From Rhodospirillaceae bacterium (GTDB lineage Bacteria; Pseudomonadota; Alphaproteobacteria; Rhodospirillales; JABJKH01), in contig JABJKH010000056.1 of NCBI GenBank assembly GCA_018660465.1, positions 1 to 64,000 on the forward strand: a DNA stretch of 64,000 bases, written 5' to 3'. Position 1 is the stretch's first letter, and each line of letters starts with the position of its first letter. The notes below the pieces were generated by a model. The model worked only from the letters and a program-made list of their open reading frames with translations, did no database searches and had not been told where the DNA came from. Shown here piece by piece: positions 7,593-17,845 of this stretch. The translations under genes and the position numbers were made by a program.

Positions 7593-9890
7593 TTACATAG
7601 CGCGAATTTCTACGAGGAAATCTTCGACCGCTTGATTCAGCATGGCTGAGTTCTGGCCCAATTCAGAAGAAGTCGAACTGACTCCATCTGATGCTTCTTG
7701 CGCTTGTCCAGCGACAACAGACAATTGAGAAATATTTTCGGAGACTTCTTGTGTGCCTTTGGAAACTTCTTCGACGGTGCGGACAATTTCCTGGGTCGCG
7801 GCGTTTTGTTCCTCTACTGCGGCAGCAATTGCGGTCGTGACTTCCTCGATCTCTTTAATCGTCGTTCCGATGGAGCCGATGGCACTAGCAGCATCACCAG
7901 TTCTCGCCTGAACTTCGTCGATTTGGACTTTGATGTCGTCGGTTGCTTTTGCAGTTTGGTTGGCAAGGTTTTTAACCTCTGACGCCACAACCGCAAAGCC
8001 CTTGCCGGCATCACCGGCACGGGCGGCCTCAATGGTTGCGTTCAAGGCCAGAAGGTTGGTTTGCTCCGCAATATCCGTGATGAGAGCGACGACCTCGCCG
8101 ATGGCTTGGGCCGCTTTGACCAGATCTTCAACAGTTTCCTTCGCCGTGTTTGAGTCGGAAACGGCACCTTGGGAAATTCCGCTTGCGTGGGAAACCTGGC
8201 GGCTGATCTCTTGAATGGAACTGGTCAGTTCTTCAGTGGCAACCGCAACCGATTGAATGTTTGTTGCGGCTTCTTCGGAAGCTTCGGCGACGGTTGCTGA
8301 TCGGGTGCTGGCTTCTTGTGAGACAACCCCCATGGTCTTGGATGTGGTCTGCATATGGGAGGCTGCATCGGATACCGAGTTTGCCACGCTGCCGACGTTG
8401 GATTCGAAGGAATTAATCAGCTCGATTTGTTTCGTAACAACGTTCCAGGTCAACATCGGGCCATAGTAATCACCGGCATTGTCGTAGACAGCGGAGACGC
8501 GAAGGTCCAGGGTCTCTGTGCCAACGTTGATTTGTGCGCGGTGCGGCAAGTGTTCATCGGTTGAGAGCATGTTCCGCTGATAAGCCGGGTTTTTGTGGAA
8601 GATATCGATGCAAGTTCCAATGAGATCATCGGTCTTAACCGGCAACAGGTGTTCGATGGTGCGTAGGGTTTCCTTGGAAGCTTCGTTCGCGTAAGTGACA
8701 TTGAAGGTATCAAGGTCGCACAGCATGACATTCATGGGCATCGTGTCGATCATCTGGCCTTTGGTGAAAGCTTCGATACTGGTTTCACGCAATTCTACCA
8801 AGGCTTTGCCCATATCGCCAATTTCATCACCGCGGTCTTGAACCTCAATCTTGATTCTGATGTCACCGCTAGCGAGACCTTTAATGTTGCGCGTGATCGA
8901 GGCAATCGGACCTGCAATGGTGGTTCCTGTACCAAAGGCCAGCAGTAAACCAACTACCACACCCACAATGCCAATGATCACAATTTCGGTTTCAGCAAAT
9001 TTGATTGAGTGTTCAGTTTCATCGCGAATGTGATGTTCTTCTCTGGTGAACTTTTTCATCATCCATTCAGCATCAGAAGCCAATAAATTTGACGCTTCTT
9101 TCATTTCCCCATCGATGAGATGGCGCAGTTCTTTTTCATCTTCGTGAATCTTGTTGAAGGTCGCGATGTAGTCTTTCAGCAATACATTAATTTCGTCGTG
9201 AAGCTTTTTTTCTCCTGATGTAGTTAGCGTTTTTCCAAGTGCCTTCAGAGTGCTGGTTAATGCTTGGAATTCTTGATTGGCCTTTGGGCCGAAGGAATTG
9301 TCCTGACGACCAATGAGAATGTTGGCATAAAGCCGAGCCTTTAAGGCGTGTTCGCGGGCGGCGGTGACATAGGTCATCGCATCCCGATTTCCCTCTTTGG
9401 CAGCCCGCTTCAGGATTTCGTTGAGATCTTCAACAATTTTGATGCCTTCGGGTTCAAGTTTTTTGTGAATTAACCCTCGGAATTCGTGATCCAGTGCTTT
9501 GGCCTTCTCGAAGTCCTTGATGTAAATATCAAATTCTTTTTTCAGGTGTGTCGCCTTGGCAAAAACCTGTGGGTTGGATTTGACCTCATCGATTAACTTC
9601 TTGATCAAAGGGGCAAGGGTCTTGGCGATTTTTGCGACTGCTTTGGCGTCCTTATCGTGTCCGAGGTTAGCGAACTCTCTCGCATGGGCGCGAAGTTTAA
9701 GGAATTCCGCTTCGATATGGGCAACTTCTGCGGCCTCATCGGCGATTTTGGTTAGTTCCTCAACCTCATGACCAACGGTAACGAAGTTGGAATAACTTAA
9801 GACGGACATCACGCCCATTATGGCAATTACAATGCCAAAGCCGACAAATAGCTTCGCCTTAATGGGAAGATCGTTCGCTAATTTTTTCAT
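7593..9890 (-). CDS. Methyl-accepting chemotaxis protein with long helical sensor and PAS domain
   Basis: The 765-residue protein has TM1 at about 13-35, a long alpha-helical periplasmic sensor (about 40-295) rich in Lys/Glu heptads, TM2 at about 303-325, HAMP at 326-372, a PAS-like domain (about 378-488, [19 protein letters not shown]) and a C-terminal MCP signalling coiled coil. The hairpin tip [20 protein letters not shown] is conserved and contacts CheA/CheW. The sensor resembles helical bimodular ligand domains; the ligand is not predictable. The PAS between HAMP and the signalling domain suggests a second, cytoplasmic input such as redox or a cofactor. It is monocistronic, with about 170 bp upstream for its promoter. 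No che genes are nearby. Confidence 0.93.
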   Translation of the reverse strand: MKKLANDLPIKAKLFVGFGIVIAIMGVMSVLSYSNFVTVGHEVEELTKIADEAAEVAHIEAEFLKLRAHAREFANLGHDKDAKAVAKIAKTLAPLIKKLIDEVKSNPQVFAKATHLKKEFDIYIKDFEKAKALDHEFRGLIHKKLEPEGIKIVEDLNEILKRAAKEGNRDAMTYVTAAREHALKARLYANILIGRQDNSFGPKANQEFQALTSTLKALGKTLTTSGEKKLHDEINVLLKDYIATFNKIHEDEKELRHLIDGEMKEASNLLASDAEWMMKKFTREEHHIRDETEHSIKFAETEIVIIGIVGVVVGLLLAFGTGTTIAGPIASITRNIKGLASGDIRIKIEVQDRGDEIGDMGKALVELRETSIEAFTKGQMIDTMPMNVMLCDLDTFNVTYANEASKETLRTIEHLLPVKTDDLIGTCIDIFHKNPAYQRNMLSTDEHLPHRAQINVGTETLDLRVSAVYDNAGDYYGPMLTWNVVTKQIELINSFESNVGSVANSVSDAASHMQTTSKTMGVVSQEASTRSATVAEASEEAATNIQSVAVATEELTSSIQEISRQVSHASGISQGAVSDSNTAKETVEDLVKAAQAIGEVVALITDIAEQTNLLALNATIEAARAGDAGKGFAVVASEVKNLANQTAKATDDIKVQIDEVQARTGDAASAIGSIGTTIKEIEEVTTAIAAAVEEQNAATQEIVRTVEEVSKGTQEVSENISQLSVVAGQAQEASDGVSSTSSELGQNSAMLNQAVEDFLVEIRAM

Positions 9891-10064
9891 TCTAGATGTC
9901 CTTAATTTACCGAAATACCAAATGGCACATTTCGTTCTAACTTAAACATATGGAAACGGTTTAGAATAATTCAATGAAGTGATGTTAAAGTGTGTGAAAT
10001 TTGACGAATTTTGAATTCATTGTTGAAAAGGTTTCGATCCGTCAAATGAAAGAAATCGGTTCGT

Positions 10065-10412
10065 TTAAGTGGCTGCGCAGCTGATGCACGTCGGCGTTGT
10101 TGGATCAAGTTCCAGCCGTTTGGCCTCGATCTCTTCATCACAACTAAGGCAGTAACCGTAGGTGCCGTCTTCGATGCGCTGCAAGGCGGCGTCGATCCTT
10201 TTTATTTCCAACTCTCGCCTGCGAGCTTGTTCCAAGGCCATGGCTTGACCTTGCAGCGCGTCCATGCGCGACAGGCGACCGACGGCGGTCTGGTCCAATT
10301 CAACGGGTTGTCGCCCGTCTTCGCTGGTTTCGGCCAAGCGAGTGAGTTCCTGCTTCAAATCCTTCAGGATGCTCTTGGTTTTCTTAACGTTGACGTTGGG
10401 GCGATTGGTCAT
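10065..10412 (-). CDS. DksA/TraR-family C4 zinc-finger protein
   Basis: The 115-residue protein has an N-terminal coiled-coil region and a C-terminal zinc finger with Cys88, Cys91, Cys109 and Cys112 (CLSC ... CISC). The signature RIEDGTYGYC is typical of short DksA-like proteins. Family members bind the RNA polymerase secondary channel and modulate transcription in the stringent response, although short forms often lack the acidic DxxDxA tip of true DksA, and no such tip is obvious here. It is probably a paralogue rather than DksA itself. The gene is monocistronic and divergent from tctC. Confidence 0.88.
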   Translation of the reverse strand: MTNRPNVNVKKTKSILKDLKQELTRLAETSEDGRQPVELDQTAVGRLSRMDALQGQAMALEQARRRELEIKRIDAALQRIEDGTYGYCLSCDEEIEAKRLELDPTTPTCISCAAT

Positions 10413-10511
10413 GGCTTAAATGTAGGGTGATTTGGGGTGAATTACCTAAACTATTTTGCGATTTATAGAATTTTGTCTGTACAGACCTGCTATTGCCACC
10501 TAACTTTTATC

Positions 10512-10537
10512 GGTATACAGGATACCAAATTTGGTAT
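10512..10537. promoter_or_regulatory. Overlapping palindromes upstream of tctC, candidate GntR operator
   Basis: Two palindromes share the core ATACC: GGTATACAGGATACC (10512-10526, 5-bp arms) and the perfect 16-mer ATACCAAATTTGGTAT (10522-10537). They lie about 160 bp before the tctC start in an otherwise gene-free 283-bp gap. FadR/FCD-type GntR regulators often bind GTATAC-like or TGGTATACCA-like sites, and such a regulator is encoded at 13978-14691. Binding is inferred. Confidence 0.5.
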
Positions 10538-10695
10538 TTTGTAAAATTGGCTTTGGGATAAGCAGCCACGTAACTTAATCGTGATAACAAAAAAAAGATT
10601 TGCGTACGCTGTAGCAGGTCGTAGAGTCAAATTTCTAAAAACGTTTTTATAAAAAAACGTTGATCACAAGGGACGGTATCACAAGGGAGGTACAC

Positions 10696-11685
10696 ATGAA
10701 GACCCTACTTAAATCTGGAATGGTTGGGATCAGCGCAGCTGTTGTTCTCGGCCTCGGCTTTACCGCCGTATCCAAGGACGCGAATGCGGCGTGGGAACCT
10801 AAGAAACCTGTTGAATTCGTCGTGATGGCGGGCAAGGGCGGCGGTGCGGATAAGGCTGTTCGTTTGTTCCAATCCATCATTGCTAAGAATAAAATGTCTT
10901 CGAAGGCATTTACGCCGATCAATAAGCCGGGTGGATCAGGTGCAGAAGCCTTGGTCTACATGAAGCAAAACCAGGGTAATGATCACCTGATCATGTTCAC
11001 CCTGAACAGCTTCTACACCACCCCATTGCGTCAGCCTCGTCTGAAAGTCGACATCTCGACCTTCACACCCGTTGCGCGTATGGCAGAAGATACCTTCTTG
11101 CTGTGGGTTAACAAAAAATCCGGCATCAAGAACGTTGCTGACTTTGTTAAAGCGGCGAAGGCCAAAGGTAACAAGTGGATCATGGCGGGTACGGGTAAGA
11201 ACTCCGAAGACAATCTGCTGACTGACTTTTTAAACTCCGCTTATGGCTTGAATATGAAATACGTCCCGTTCAAAGGTGGTGGACGTGTTGCTAAAGAACT
11301 CGCGGGTATGAACGCGGATTCCACCGTGAATAATCCATCTGAGCAGTTGGGCTTCTATGAAGCTGGTAAAACGATTGCTTTGGCTGCCTTCACACCGAAG
11401 CGTCTGCCTTTGTTCAAAGATGCGCCGACGTTTAAGGAGTTGGGCAAAGACTACGTCTACTTCATGCAACGTACCGTTGTCGGTGCGCCTGGCATGAGCA
11501 AAGACGCCGCGGCGTACTACTCAAAGCTCTTCACGAAAGTCTTCAATTCCAAAAAATGGCAAACCTATCGGAAGAAGAAGAGCCTACAAGGCGACCTGTT
11601 GAAGGGTAAAGCCTTGATGAAATACTGGTTGCATGAGCGCGATGTGCACCGGGGTATTCTGAAGAACATGGGCGTGATCAAGTAG
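10696..11685 (+). CDS. TTT-family periplasmic solute-binding protein (TctC/Bug)
   Basis: The 329-residue protein starts at ATG 10696 with a strong AAGGGAGG five bases upstream; an in-frame TTG at 10660 would only lengthen the signal peptide unusually. A signal peptide is present to about residue 30 (SKDANA). The mature part has the Bug-family fold with KPVEFVVMAGKGGGADKAVR and a typical C-terminal helix. It delivers a carboxylate substrate to the TctB-TctA membrane pair that follows. Its neighbours oxc and frc make oxalate or a related small dicarboxylate the leading substrate guess, which is inference from context. Confidence 0.9.
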   Translation: MKTLLKSGMVGISAAVVLGLGFTAVSKDANAAWEPKKPVEFVVMAGKGGGADKAVRLFQSIIAKNKMSSKAFTPINKPGGSGAEALVYMKQNQGNDHLIMFTLNSFYTTPLRQPRLKVDISTFTPVARMAEDTFLLWVNKKSGIKNVADFVKAAKAKGNKWIMAGTGKNSEDNLLTDFLNSAYGLNMKYVPFKGGGRVAKELAGMNADSTVNNPSEQLGFYEAGKTIALAAFTPKRLPLFKDAPTFKELGKDYVYFMQRTVVGAPGMSKDAAAYYSKLFTKVFNSKKWQTYRKKKSLQGDLLKGKALMKYWLHERDVHRGILKNMGVIK

Positions 11686-11735
11686 CCCGGCTTTAGACTA
11701 TCGAAACGTCAGATAGATAGGAGGAGATCGTTATC

Positions 11736-12227
11736 ATGCGATTGGCGGAACTTGTAATGGCAATCGTGATGGCGCTCTTCTCCATCTATTTGATGTGGCT
11801 CAGTACGGAACTTCCCATTGGTTGGATAAAGGGCGAAGGCCCGGGCGGTGGGGCTTGGTCGTTCTGGCTCGCACTTGGGATGCTGCTGAGTTGCTTGTAT
11901 GTGATTTACACTTGTATTCGCGGCACCAACATATTTTCAGATTCTGAAGACTCCTACATGGATAACCAGGACGTAAAGCTGTTTGCGCTTACGGCTGGAT
12001 CACTGACCGTCATGGTCGGTCTGATCCACATCATCGGCGTCTATTTCTCTGTTCCTTTATTCCTAATTTTCTACATGCGCTTCATGGGCAACCACAGTTG
12101 GCGGCTGACTGGATCGGTGGCAGTGACCATGCCGGTCGCGACATTCTTGTTTTTTGAAAAAGCTCTGACGATTACCCTGCCAAAAGGTGTGCAGGCCGTT
12201 GAAGAGCTGTTTTATCCGTTTTTATAG
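11736..12227 (+). CDS. TTT transporter small membrane subunit (TctB)
   Basis: The 163-residue integral membrane protein has four predicted helices (about 3-20, 40-60, 90-115 and 125-150), the usual TctB size. A GGAGGAG Shine-Dalgarno precedes the ATG. An acidic loop (SDSEDSYMDNQD) lies between the second and third helices. It lies between the binding protein and TctA in the usual C-B-A order. Sequence conservation in TctB is low, so the call rests mainly on topology and position. Confidence 0.85.
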   Translation: MRLAELVMAIVMALFSIYLMWLSTELPIGWIKGEGPGGGAWSFWLALGMLLSCLYVIYTCIRGTNIFSDSEDSYMDNQDVKLFALTAGSLTVMVGLIHIIGVYFSVPLFLIFYMRFMGNHSWRLTGSVAVTMPVATFLFFEKALTITLPKGVQAVEELFYPFL

Positions 12228-12300
12228 GGCGGCGTTTGTTGGGCGCGTCTGATCTTCAATTCTCCCACAAATCTAGGGCCGGGCTTCTAAAGTAAATATC

Positions 12301-13830
12301 ATGGAAATTCTCGATTTACTTCTCAACGGATTTGGCATTGCATTTCAGCCCCTGAACCTCGGGCTTATCGTTCTTGGGTGCACGGTTGGGTTGTTTATCG
12401 GTGCCATGCCGGGTCTGGGATCAGTAAACGGTGTGGCGATCTTGTTGCCGATGACGTTCCTGGTGCCGCCTGCAAGCGCAATTATTTTCTTAGCCGCGAT
12501 TTATTATGGTGCGATGTACGGCGGTGCGATCAGCTCAATCATGTTGGGAATTCCTGGCGCATCGACGGCGGTCGCAACGACCTTCGATGGACGACCCATG
12601 GCGATGAAGGGGGAGGCTGATCGGGCCCTTGTTGCCGCGGCGACGGCCTCATTCGTTGGCGGGACGATTTCAGTTATTTTGTTTACCACCATTGCGCCGC
12701 CTTTGGCAGAACTGGCACTGGCGTTTGGATCGCCGGAAATTACAGCGTTGATGTTATTGGCGTTCGCGACCTTTATCGGTCTTGGCTCTGACGATATCGC
12801 GAAGACATTTTTCTCAATCTTTATCGGCTTGGTGTTCGGCTCAGTCGGCATGGACATCATCACCGGCGAGCCCAGGTTGATCTTCTTTGACCTGCCTGGG
12901 TTCATGGGCGGCATCAACTTCCTGGTTCTGGCCATCGGTATTTATGGCATTGGTGAAATGCTTTGGGTGATTGAATCGTCCCGCGGTAAGGTCGAAGTTT
13001 CTCAGGCGAACGTGACGGTTTCGCGTATCGTGCAAAATCTGAAAGATCTTTTGAGTTCCTGGAAAACGGCGTTGATGGGGTCGGTCTTGGGCTTCGTCGT
13101 CGGTGTCCTTCCGGCTGCGGGTGCGACGCCGGGGTCTTTGATGGCCTACGGCATCGCCAAGTCAACAACCAATGACCCGGATTCATTCGGCAAGGGGAAC
13201 GTTGACGGCGTTGTCGCACCTGAATCTGCAAACAACGCAGCCAGCACGGGCTCGATGCTGCCGATGCTCACGTTAGGTATTCCCGGTTCCCCAACGACGG
13301 CGATCTTGCTGGGTGGCATGGTCATTTGGGGGCTCGAGCCCGGACCCATGCTGTTCGTGAATGAGAAAGACTTCGTTTGGGGTCTGATCGCCAGTCTGTA
13401 TGTCGCAAACTTCTTTGCCCTGTTGGTGAACATCGTCTTCATCCCAGCGTTTATCTGGGTGTTGAAAATGCCCTTTACGATATTGGCACCGATCATTTTC
13501 GTGCTGTGTGTGGTTGGTGGCTATGCCCCGACCCAGAAACTGCACGATGTCTGGCTGATGCTCGGCTTCGGCGTGGTCGGGTTCTTGATGCGGAAGTTGG
13601 ATTATCCCATGGCACCAGCCGTTTTGGCGATTGTTTTAGGCCCCTTGGCAGAGCCCGCCTTGCGTCAATCTTTGCTGATTTCCGATGGGTCGTTTGACAT
13701 CTTCTTTACCCGAATGATCAACGGTTTGCCCATTGTCGGGGCGATTACGGTGACCGCGCTCATTCTCTTATTCCTTCCGTTGCTCAAGCACATCAAACGA
13801 ATGGCTGGGGTCGGCAAACCAGCAGGGTAG
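12301..13830 (+). CDS. TTT transporter large membrane subunit (TctA)
   Basis: The 509-residue protein has about 12 transmembrane helices. Diagnostic motifs are GAMPGLGSVNGVAILLPMTF near the N-terminus, the YGAMYGGAISSIML segment with PGAS after it, and GVLPAAGATPGSLMAYG plus ESANNAASTGSMLPMLTLG in the second half. TctA is the ion-coupled translocation channel of tripartite tricarboxylate transporters. It is the last gene of the tctCBA unit. The Shine-Dalgarno is weak, suggesting coupling to tctB. The gene ends 147 bp before the GntR regulator. Confidence 0.95.
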   Translation: MEILDLLLNGFGIAFQPLNLGLIVLGCTVGLFIGAMPGLGSVNGVAILLPMTFLVPPASAIIFLAAIYYGAMYGGAISSIMLGIPGASTAVATTFDGRPMAMKGEADRALVAAATASFVGGTISVILFTTIAPPLAELALAFGSPEITALMLLAFATFIGLGSDDIAKTFFSIFIGLVFGSVGMDIITGEPRLIFFDLPGFMGGINFLVLAIGIYGIGEMLWVIESSRGKVEVSQANVTVSRIVQNLKDLLSSWKTALMGSVLGFVVGVLPAAGATPGSLMAYGIAKSTTNDPDSFGKGNVDGVVAPESANNAASTGSMLPMLTLGIPGSPTTAILLGGMVIWGLEPGPMLFVNEKDFVWGLIASLYVANFFALLVNIVFIPAFIWVLKMPFTILAPIIFVLCVVGGYAPTQKLHDVWLMLGFGVVGFLMRKLDYPMAPAVLAIVLGPLAEPALRQSLLISDGSFDIFFTRMINGLPIVGAITVTALILLFLPLLKHIKRMAGVGKPAG

Positions 13831-13920
13831 AAGTTAGGTCTTTATCCCCGCCGGTGACGGTTCAAGAATTTCCTTATTTTAGGCACTCCGATGCGCTTTT
13901 CGGGTTTGTCATTGCACGTC

Positions 13921-13933
13921 GTATACTATATAC
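13921..13933. promoter_or_regulatory. Palindrome upstream of the GntR gene, candidate autoregulatory operator
   Basis: GTATACTATATAC has arms GTATA/TATAC around CTA and is followed by CAGA. It shares GTATAC with the sites before tctC. It lies 44 bp before the regulator's ATG, where a bound repressor would cover the promoter. Its role is inferred from position and resemblance. Confidence 0.4.
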
Positions 13934-13977
13934 CAGACGCAGTTGGGTGGTGCTGCCCACACGTATCCTAATTGCGG

Positions 13978-14691
13978 ATGAATACTAGCGAAGGAATCGA
14001 CGTGGCGACCGCTAAACTCAAGGTTCAACCAATCGAAGTTGACATCAGCTTAACGACCCAAACGTATCGGGCGCTGAAGCAAGCCATCACCTCCATGGAT
14101 ATTTATAGCTCAAACGAAGAGATTCGCCTGGATGAGCACCAATTGGCGGAAGACCTCGGCGTCAGCCGGACGCCAATCCGCGAAGCCATGTGCCGCTTGG
14201 AACAAGAAGGCTTGGTGCGGACTGTGGCGCGTAAGGGGGCTTTTGTTGTGCGCAAGACGAAAGCCGAAATCCTGGAAATGATCACGGTCTGGGCGGCGAT
14301 TGAAAGCATGGCGGCACGGCTTGTTTCCGAACGGGCCAGCGATGCAGATATTTCAACCTTGCGGCGTTTTGTTACGGACTTTGATGGGCAGGAAGCCAAT
14401 GCCAATATCGATGAATACTCGGATAAAAATATCGAATTTCACCACCAAATCCTGACCCTCAGTCAGTGCGATCTATTTTCAGAGATGACCGAAAATATCT
14501 TTATTCATATCAGTTCCATCCGCGCCAATACCATCGGTCAGAGCGACCGTTTTAGTAAGTCGATTGTCGACCATCTTCACATCATTGAAGCACTTGAAGC
14601 CCACGATGCGGATTTGGCCGAAAGGCTGGTGCGAGAGCACACCTTGAACTTGGCGGCACACGTCGAAAAGAACGTCGACTTCCTGTCCTAA
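13978..14691 (+). CDS. GntR-family transcriptional regulator, FCD subgroup
   Basis: The 237-residue protein starts at ATG 13978; an in-frame TTG lies two codons upstream. The winged HTH is at about 25-95, with [27 protein letters not shown] (split here as [15 protein letters not shown] for the recognition helix). The all-helical FCD ligand domain (about 100-230) carries Asp/His residues typical of metal-assisted carboxylate binding ([19 protein letters not shown]). FCD members commonly sense small organic acids. It stands between tctCBA and oxc-frc, all on one strand, and probably controls both with an oxalate-related ligand. Confidence 0.92.
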   Translation: MNTSEGIDVATAKLKVQPIEVDISLTTQTYRALKQAITSMDIYSSNEEIRLDEHQLAEDLGVSRTPIREAMCRLEQEGLVRTVARKGAFVVRKTKAEILEMITVWAAIESMAARLVSERASDADISTLRRFVTDFDGQEANANIDEYSDKNIEFHHQILTLSQCDLFSEMTENIFIHISSIRANTIGQSDRFSKSIVDHLHIIEALEAHDADLAERLVREHTLNLAAHVEKNVDFLS

Positions 14692-14728
14692 CCTGTATTT
14701 TTTGAAGTTGTTTAATCGGAGAAAAGTA

Positions 14729-16477
14729 ATGTCTTCAACTGAAACCAATTCTGCTGACGCTTCTGAGACGGAAGCCCAAGAGATGGAGGCCCTGACGGAC
14801 GGCTTTCACCTTATAATTGATGCGCTCAAGCTCAACGATATCAAAACAGTCTATATGGTCCCCGGAATTCCGGTTACGGACTTGGGTCGGTACATGCAAT
14901 CAGAAGGCATGCGTGTTCTTTCCTTCCGGCACGAACAGCACGCGGGTTTTGCAGCGGCCATCGCGGGCTTCCTGACGAAGAAACCCGGCATCTGTATGAC
15001 AGTGTCTGCTCCTGGTTTCCTGAACGGTCTGACCTCTTTGGCGCATGCGACGACCAACTGCTATCCGATGATCCTGATCAGTGGCTCTTCCGAGCGCGAA
15101 ATTGTCGATCTGCAACAAGGCGATTATGAAGAGATGGATCAATTGGCCATCGCCAAGCCGCTTTGTAAGGCGGCTTATAGAGTGCTGAACGCTGAAGACA
15201 TTGGCATCGGCGTCGCACGCGCGATCCGCGCCGCTGTTTCCGGTCGTCCCGGCGGTGTTTATCTTGACCTGCCCGCGAAGCTGATTGGTCAGGTGATGAA
15301 CGCTGAAGCGGGTGCCAAGTCGCTGGTTAAAGTGATCGATCCGGCCCCGGCTCAAATCCCCGCACCAGACGCAGTTTCCCGCGCACTTGGTGTACTAAAA
15401 GGCGCTAAGCGTCCGCTGATCATCCTCGGCAAAGGGGCGGCTTATGCTCAGGCCGATGACGACATTAAGGCGTTCGTTGAAAAAAGTGGTATTCCCTACC
15501 TGCCGATGAGCATGGCGAAGGGGCTGCTGCCGGACACCCACCCACAGTCCGCCGGTCCAGCACGTTCGTTGGTGCTAAAAGAATCTGATGTTGTTGTGAT
15601 GGTCGGTGCGCGTCTTAACTGGCTGTTATCTCATGGCAAAGGTAAGTCCTGGGGCACTGCGCCTAAGAAATTTATTCACATTGATATCGAACCCAAGGAA
15701 ATGGACAGCAATGTCGAGATCGCGGCCCCCTTGGTTGGCGATATCGGCTCCTGTGTTTCGGCCTTGTTTGCGGGCATGGGTGATAACTGGAGCGCCCCGC
15801 CTGCCGATTGGACCGAAGCCGTCAGCACAAAGAAAAACGCCAACATTGAGCGGATGGCGCCGAAACTTCAAAACAACAACGTGCCGATGGATTACCAAGG
15901 CGCGCTGGGCTCACTTCGCACCATCATCGCAGAACGTCCCGATGCGATCTTGGTCAACGAAGGCGCCAACACGTTGGATTTTGCCCGCAGCATCATCGAC
16001 ATGTACAAGCCCCGCAAACGCCTGGACGTCGGCACCTGGGGCGTAATGGGCATCGGCATGGGCCAAGCCATCGCAGCAGCGGTGGAAACCGGCCACCCTG
16101 TGCTGGCGGTTGAAGGCGACAGCGCCTTTGGTTTCTCCGGTATGGAGATCGAAACTGTCTGCCGCTACAACCTGCCAATCTGTATCGTTGTCTTTAATAA
16201 TGGCGGCATCTATCGCGGCACCGACGTTAATCCGTCCGGTGGCGATGACGTCGCGACGACGGTCTTCACCAAAGATTCTCGCTACGACAAGATGATGGAA
16301 GCCTTCGGGGGCGTCGGCTATCACGCGACGTCGCCGGATGAATTGAAGCGCGCCGTCAACGAAGCGATGGATTCAGGCAAGCCGTCTCTCGTCAATGCGG
16401 TAATCGATGAAAATGCTGGCACAGAAAGTGGTCGCATCGGCAATCTCAACCCACAAAGCGTCGTCGCTAAAAAATAA
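14729..16477 (+). CDS. oxc: Oxalyl-CoA decarboxylase
   Basis: The 582-residue thiamine diphosphate enzyme converts oxalyl-CoA to formyl-CoA and CO2. The start is ATG 14729 with GGAGAA upstream rather than a TTG 27 bases earlier. Signatures match the Oxalobacter enzyme closely: ELTDGFH-like N-terminus, [15 protein letters not shown] with the cofactor-activating Glu69, [39 protein letters not shown], and the ThDP/Mg motif from GDS (463-465) to NN (490-491). The C-terminus is ESGRIGNLN-like, also as in that enzyme. It is followed 40 bp later by frc, the CoA-recycling partner, giving a complete CoA-dependent oxalate decarboxylation cycle. Confidence 0.96.
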   Translation: MSSTETNSADASETEAQEMEALTDGFHLIIDALKLNDIKTVYMVPGIPVTDLGRYMQSEGMRVLSFRHEQHAGFAAAIAGFLTKKPGICMTVSAPGFLNGLTSLAHATTNCYPMILISGSSEREIVDLQQGDYEEMDQLAIAKPLCKAAYRVLNAEDIGIGVARAIRAAVSGRPGGVYLDLPAKLIGQVMNAEAGAKSLVKVIDPAPAQIPAPDAVSRALGVLKGAKRPLIILGKGAAYAQADDDIKAFVEKSGIPYLPMSMAKGLLPDTHPQSAGPARSLVLKESDVVVMVGARLNWLLSHGKGKSWGTAPKKFIHIDIEPKEMDSNVEIAAPLVGDIGSCVSALFAGMGDNWSAPPADWTEAVSTKKNANIERMAPKLQNNNVPMDYQGALGSLRTIIAERPDAILVNEGANTLDFARSIIDMYKPRKRLDVGTWGVMGIGMGQAIAAAVETGHPVLAVEGDSAFGFSGMEIETVCRYNLPICIVVFNNGGIYRGTDVNPSGGDDVATTVFTKDSRYDKMMEAFGGVGYHATSPDELKRAVNEAMDSGKPSLVNAVIDENAGTESGRIGNLNPQSVVAKK

Positions 16478-16517
16478 TTTGGCGATATTGATTTAATTTT
16501 TTGATTAGGAAGAAACA

Positions 16518-17771
16518 ATGGAAGCTAAGGCATTAGAAGGTGTCAAAATTCTGGACATGACACACGTGCAGTCAGGTCCGACGTGTACGCAGTTGTTGGC
16601 ATGGTTCGGCGCGGATGTGATCAAAGTCGAACGCCCTGGCGTCGGTGATGCGACCCGCGGTCAATTACAAGATATTCCCGATGTGGACAGCCTGTATTTC
16701 ACAATGCTGAATCACAACAAACGCAGCGTGACGTTGAACACCAAGTCTGACAAAGGCAAAGAAATTTTCATTAAGCTGATCGAAGAATGCGATGTGATGG
16801 TTGAGAACTTTGCCCCTGGCGCGCTCGACCGCATGGGCTTTTCCTGGGAACGCATCCAGGAAATCAACCCACGCATGATTTACGCCTCTGTCAAAGGTTT
16901 CGGCCCTGGTCCCTATTCCGATTGTAAGGTCTATGAAAACGTCGCTCAGTGCGCCGGTGGTGCTGCTTCAACAACCGGTATGCTCGGTGAGGTACCCTTG
17001 GTTACAGGCGCTCAAATCGGTGACAGTGGCACCGGCTTGCACTTGGCATTTGGCATTGTGACGGCACTGTTCCACCGCACCCATTCTGGCAAAGGCCAAC
17101 GGGTCGAATGCGCCATGCAAGATGGCGTGTTGAACCTCTGCCGGGTTAAATTGCGCGACCAGCAACGCCTGACCCACGGTCCGTTGAATGAATATTCCCA
17201 GGCCGGTGCTGGTATCCCCTTCGGTGAAGCAACGCCTCGTGCGGGTAATGATTCCGGTGGCGGACAGCCCGGCCGTATTCTCAAATGCAAAGGTTGGGAA
17301 ACCGACCCTGATTCCTACACATACTTCATCACTCAAGCCGCTGTTTGGAAAAATGTTTGTGATACGATTGGTAAGCCTGAGTGGAAAGAAGACCCAGACT
17401 TCGCAACGCCAAAAGCGCGCTTGCCGCGCCTTGACGAAGTGTTCGAGGCGGTCGAAGCCTGGACCATGACCAAGAGCAAATTTGAGGTCATGGAAATTTG
17501 TAATCCGCTAAATATTCCGGTCGGCCCTATTTTATCCATGAAAGAAATTTCCGAAGACATGAGCCTTCGTGAGACCGGCACCATCGTCGAAGTCGATCAT
17601 CCAGAACGTGGCAAGTATCTGACTGTTGGTAATCCGGTCAAGTTGTCGGCGTCCCCATCGGAAGTTGTGCGCTCACCTTTGTTGGGGGAGCACACCGACG
17701 AAATTCTCGCGGACGTTCTTGGTATGAGCACTGAGGAAATCGAAGCCGCGAAAGCAGACGGCGCCGTCTAA
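16518..17771 (+). CDS. frc: Formyl-CoA:oxalate CoA-transferase
   Basis: The 417-residue class III CoA-transferase moves CoA from formyl-CoA to oxalate, feeding Oxc. The catalytic Asp169 sits in [10 protein letters not shown], at the same number as in the Oxalobacter enzyme. Other matching features are [50 protein letters not shown] and the glycine loop GGGQPG. A GGAAGAA Shine-Dalgarno is close to the ATG. The gene is followed by an intrinsic terminator, so oxc-frc (possibly with the GntR gene) is one transcription unit. Confidence 0.95.
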   Translation: MEAKALEGVKILDMTHVQSGPTCTQLLAWFGADVIKVERPGVGDATRGQLQDIPDVDSLYFTMLNHNKRSVTLNTKSDKGKEIFIKLIEECDVMVENFAPGALDRMGFSWERIQEINPRMIYASVKGFGPGPYSDCKVYENVAQCAGGAASTTGMLGEVPLVTGAQIGDSGTGLHLAFGIVTALFHRTHSGKGQRVECAMQDGVLNLCRVKLRDQQRLTHGPLNEYSQAGAGIPFGEATPRAGNDSGGGQPGRILKCKGWETDPDSYTYFITQAAVWKNVCDTIGKPEWKEDPDFATPKARLPRLDEVFEAVEAWTMTKSKFEVMEICNPLNIPVGPILSMKEISEDMSLRETGTIVEVDHPERGKYLTVGNPVKLSASPSEVVRSPLLGEHTDEILADVLGMSTEEIEAAKADGAV

Positions 17772-17798
17772 TAAGTTTCCGCCGGAAGTGTTTCTTAA

Positions 17799-17828
17799 GG
17801 GCGGTCCCAATCGGATCGCCCTTTTTTT
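17799..17828 (+). terminator. Rho-independent terminator after frc
   Basis: A 9-bp stem GGGCGGTCC/GGATCGCCC with one G-A mismatch and a 5-nt loop is followed directly by seven T. It ends the oxc-frc unit and separates it from the quinone oxidoreductase gene. Confidence 0.88.
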
Positions 17829-17845
17829 AAATGAGTGAGGACATT

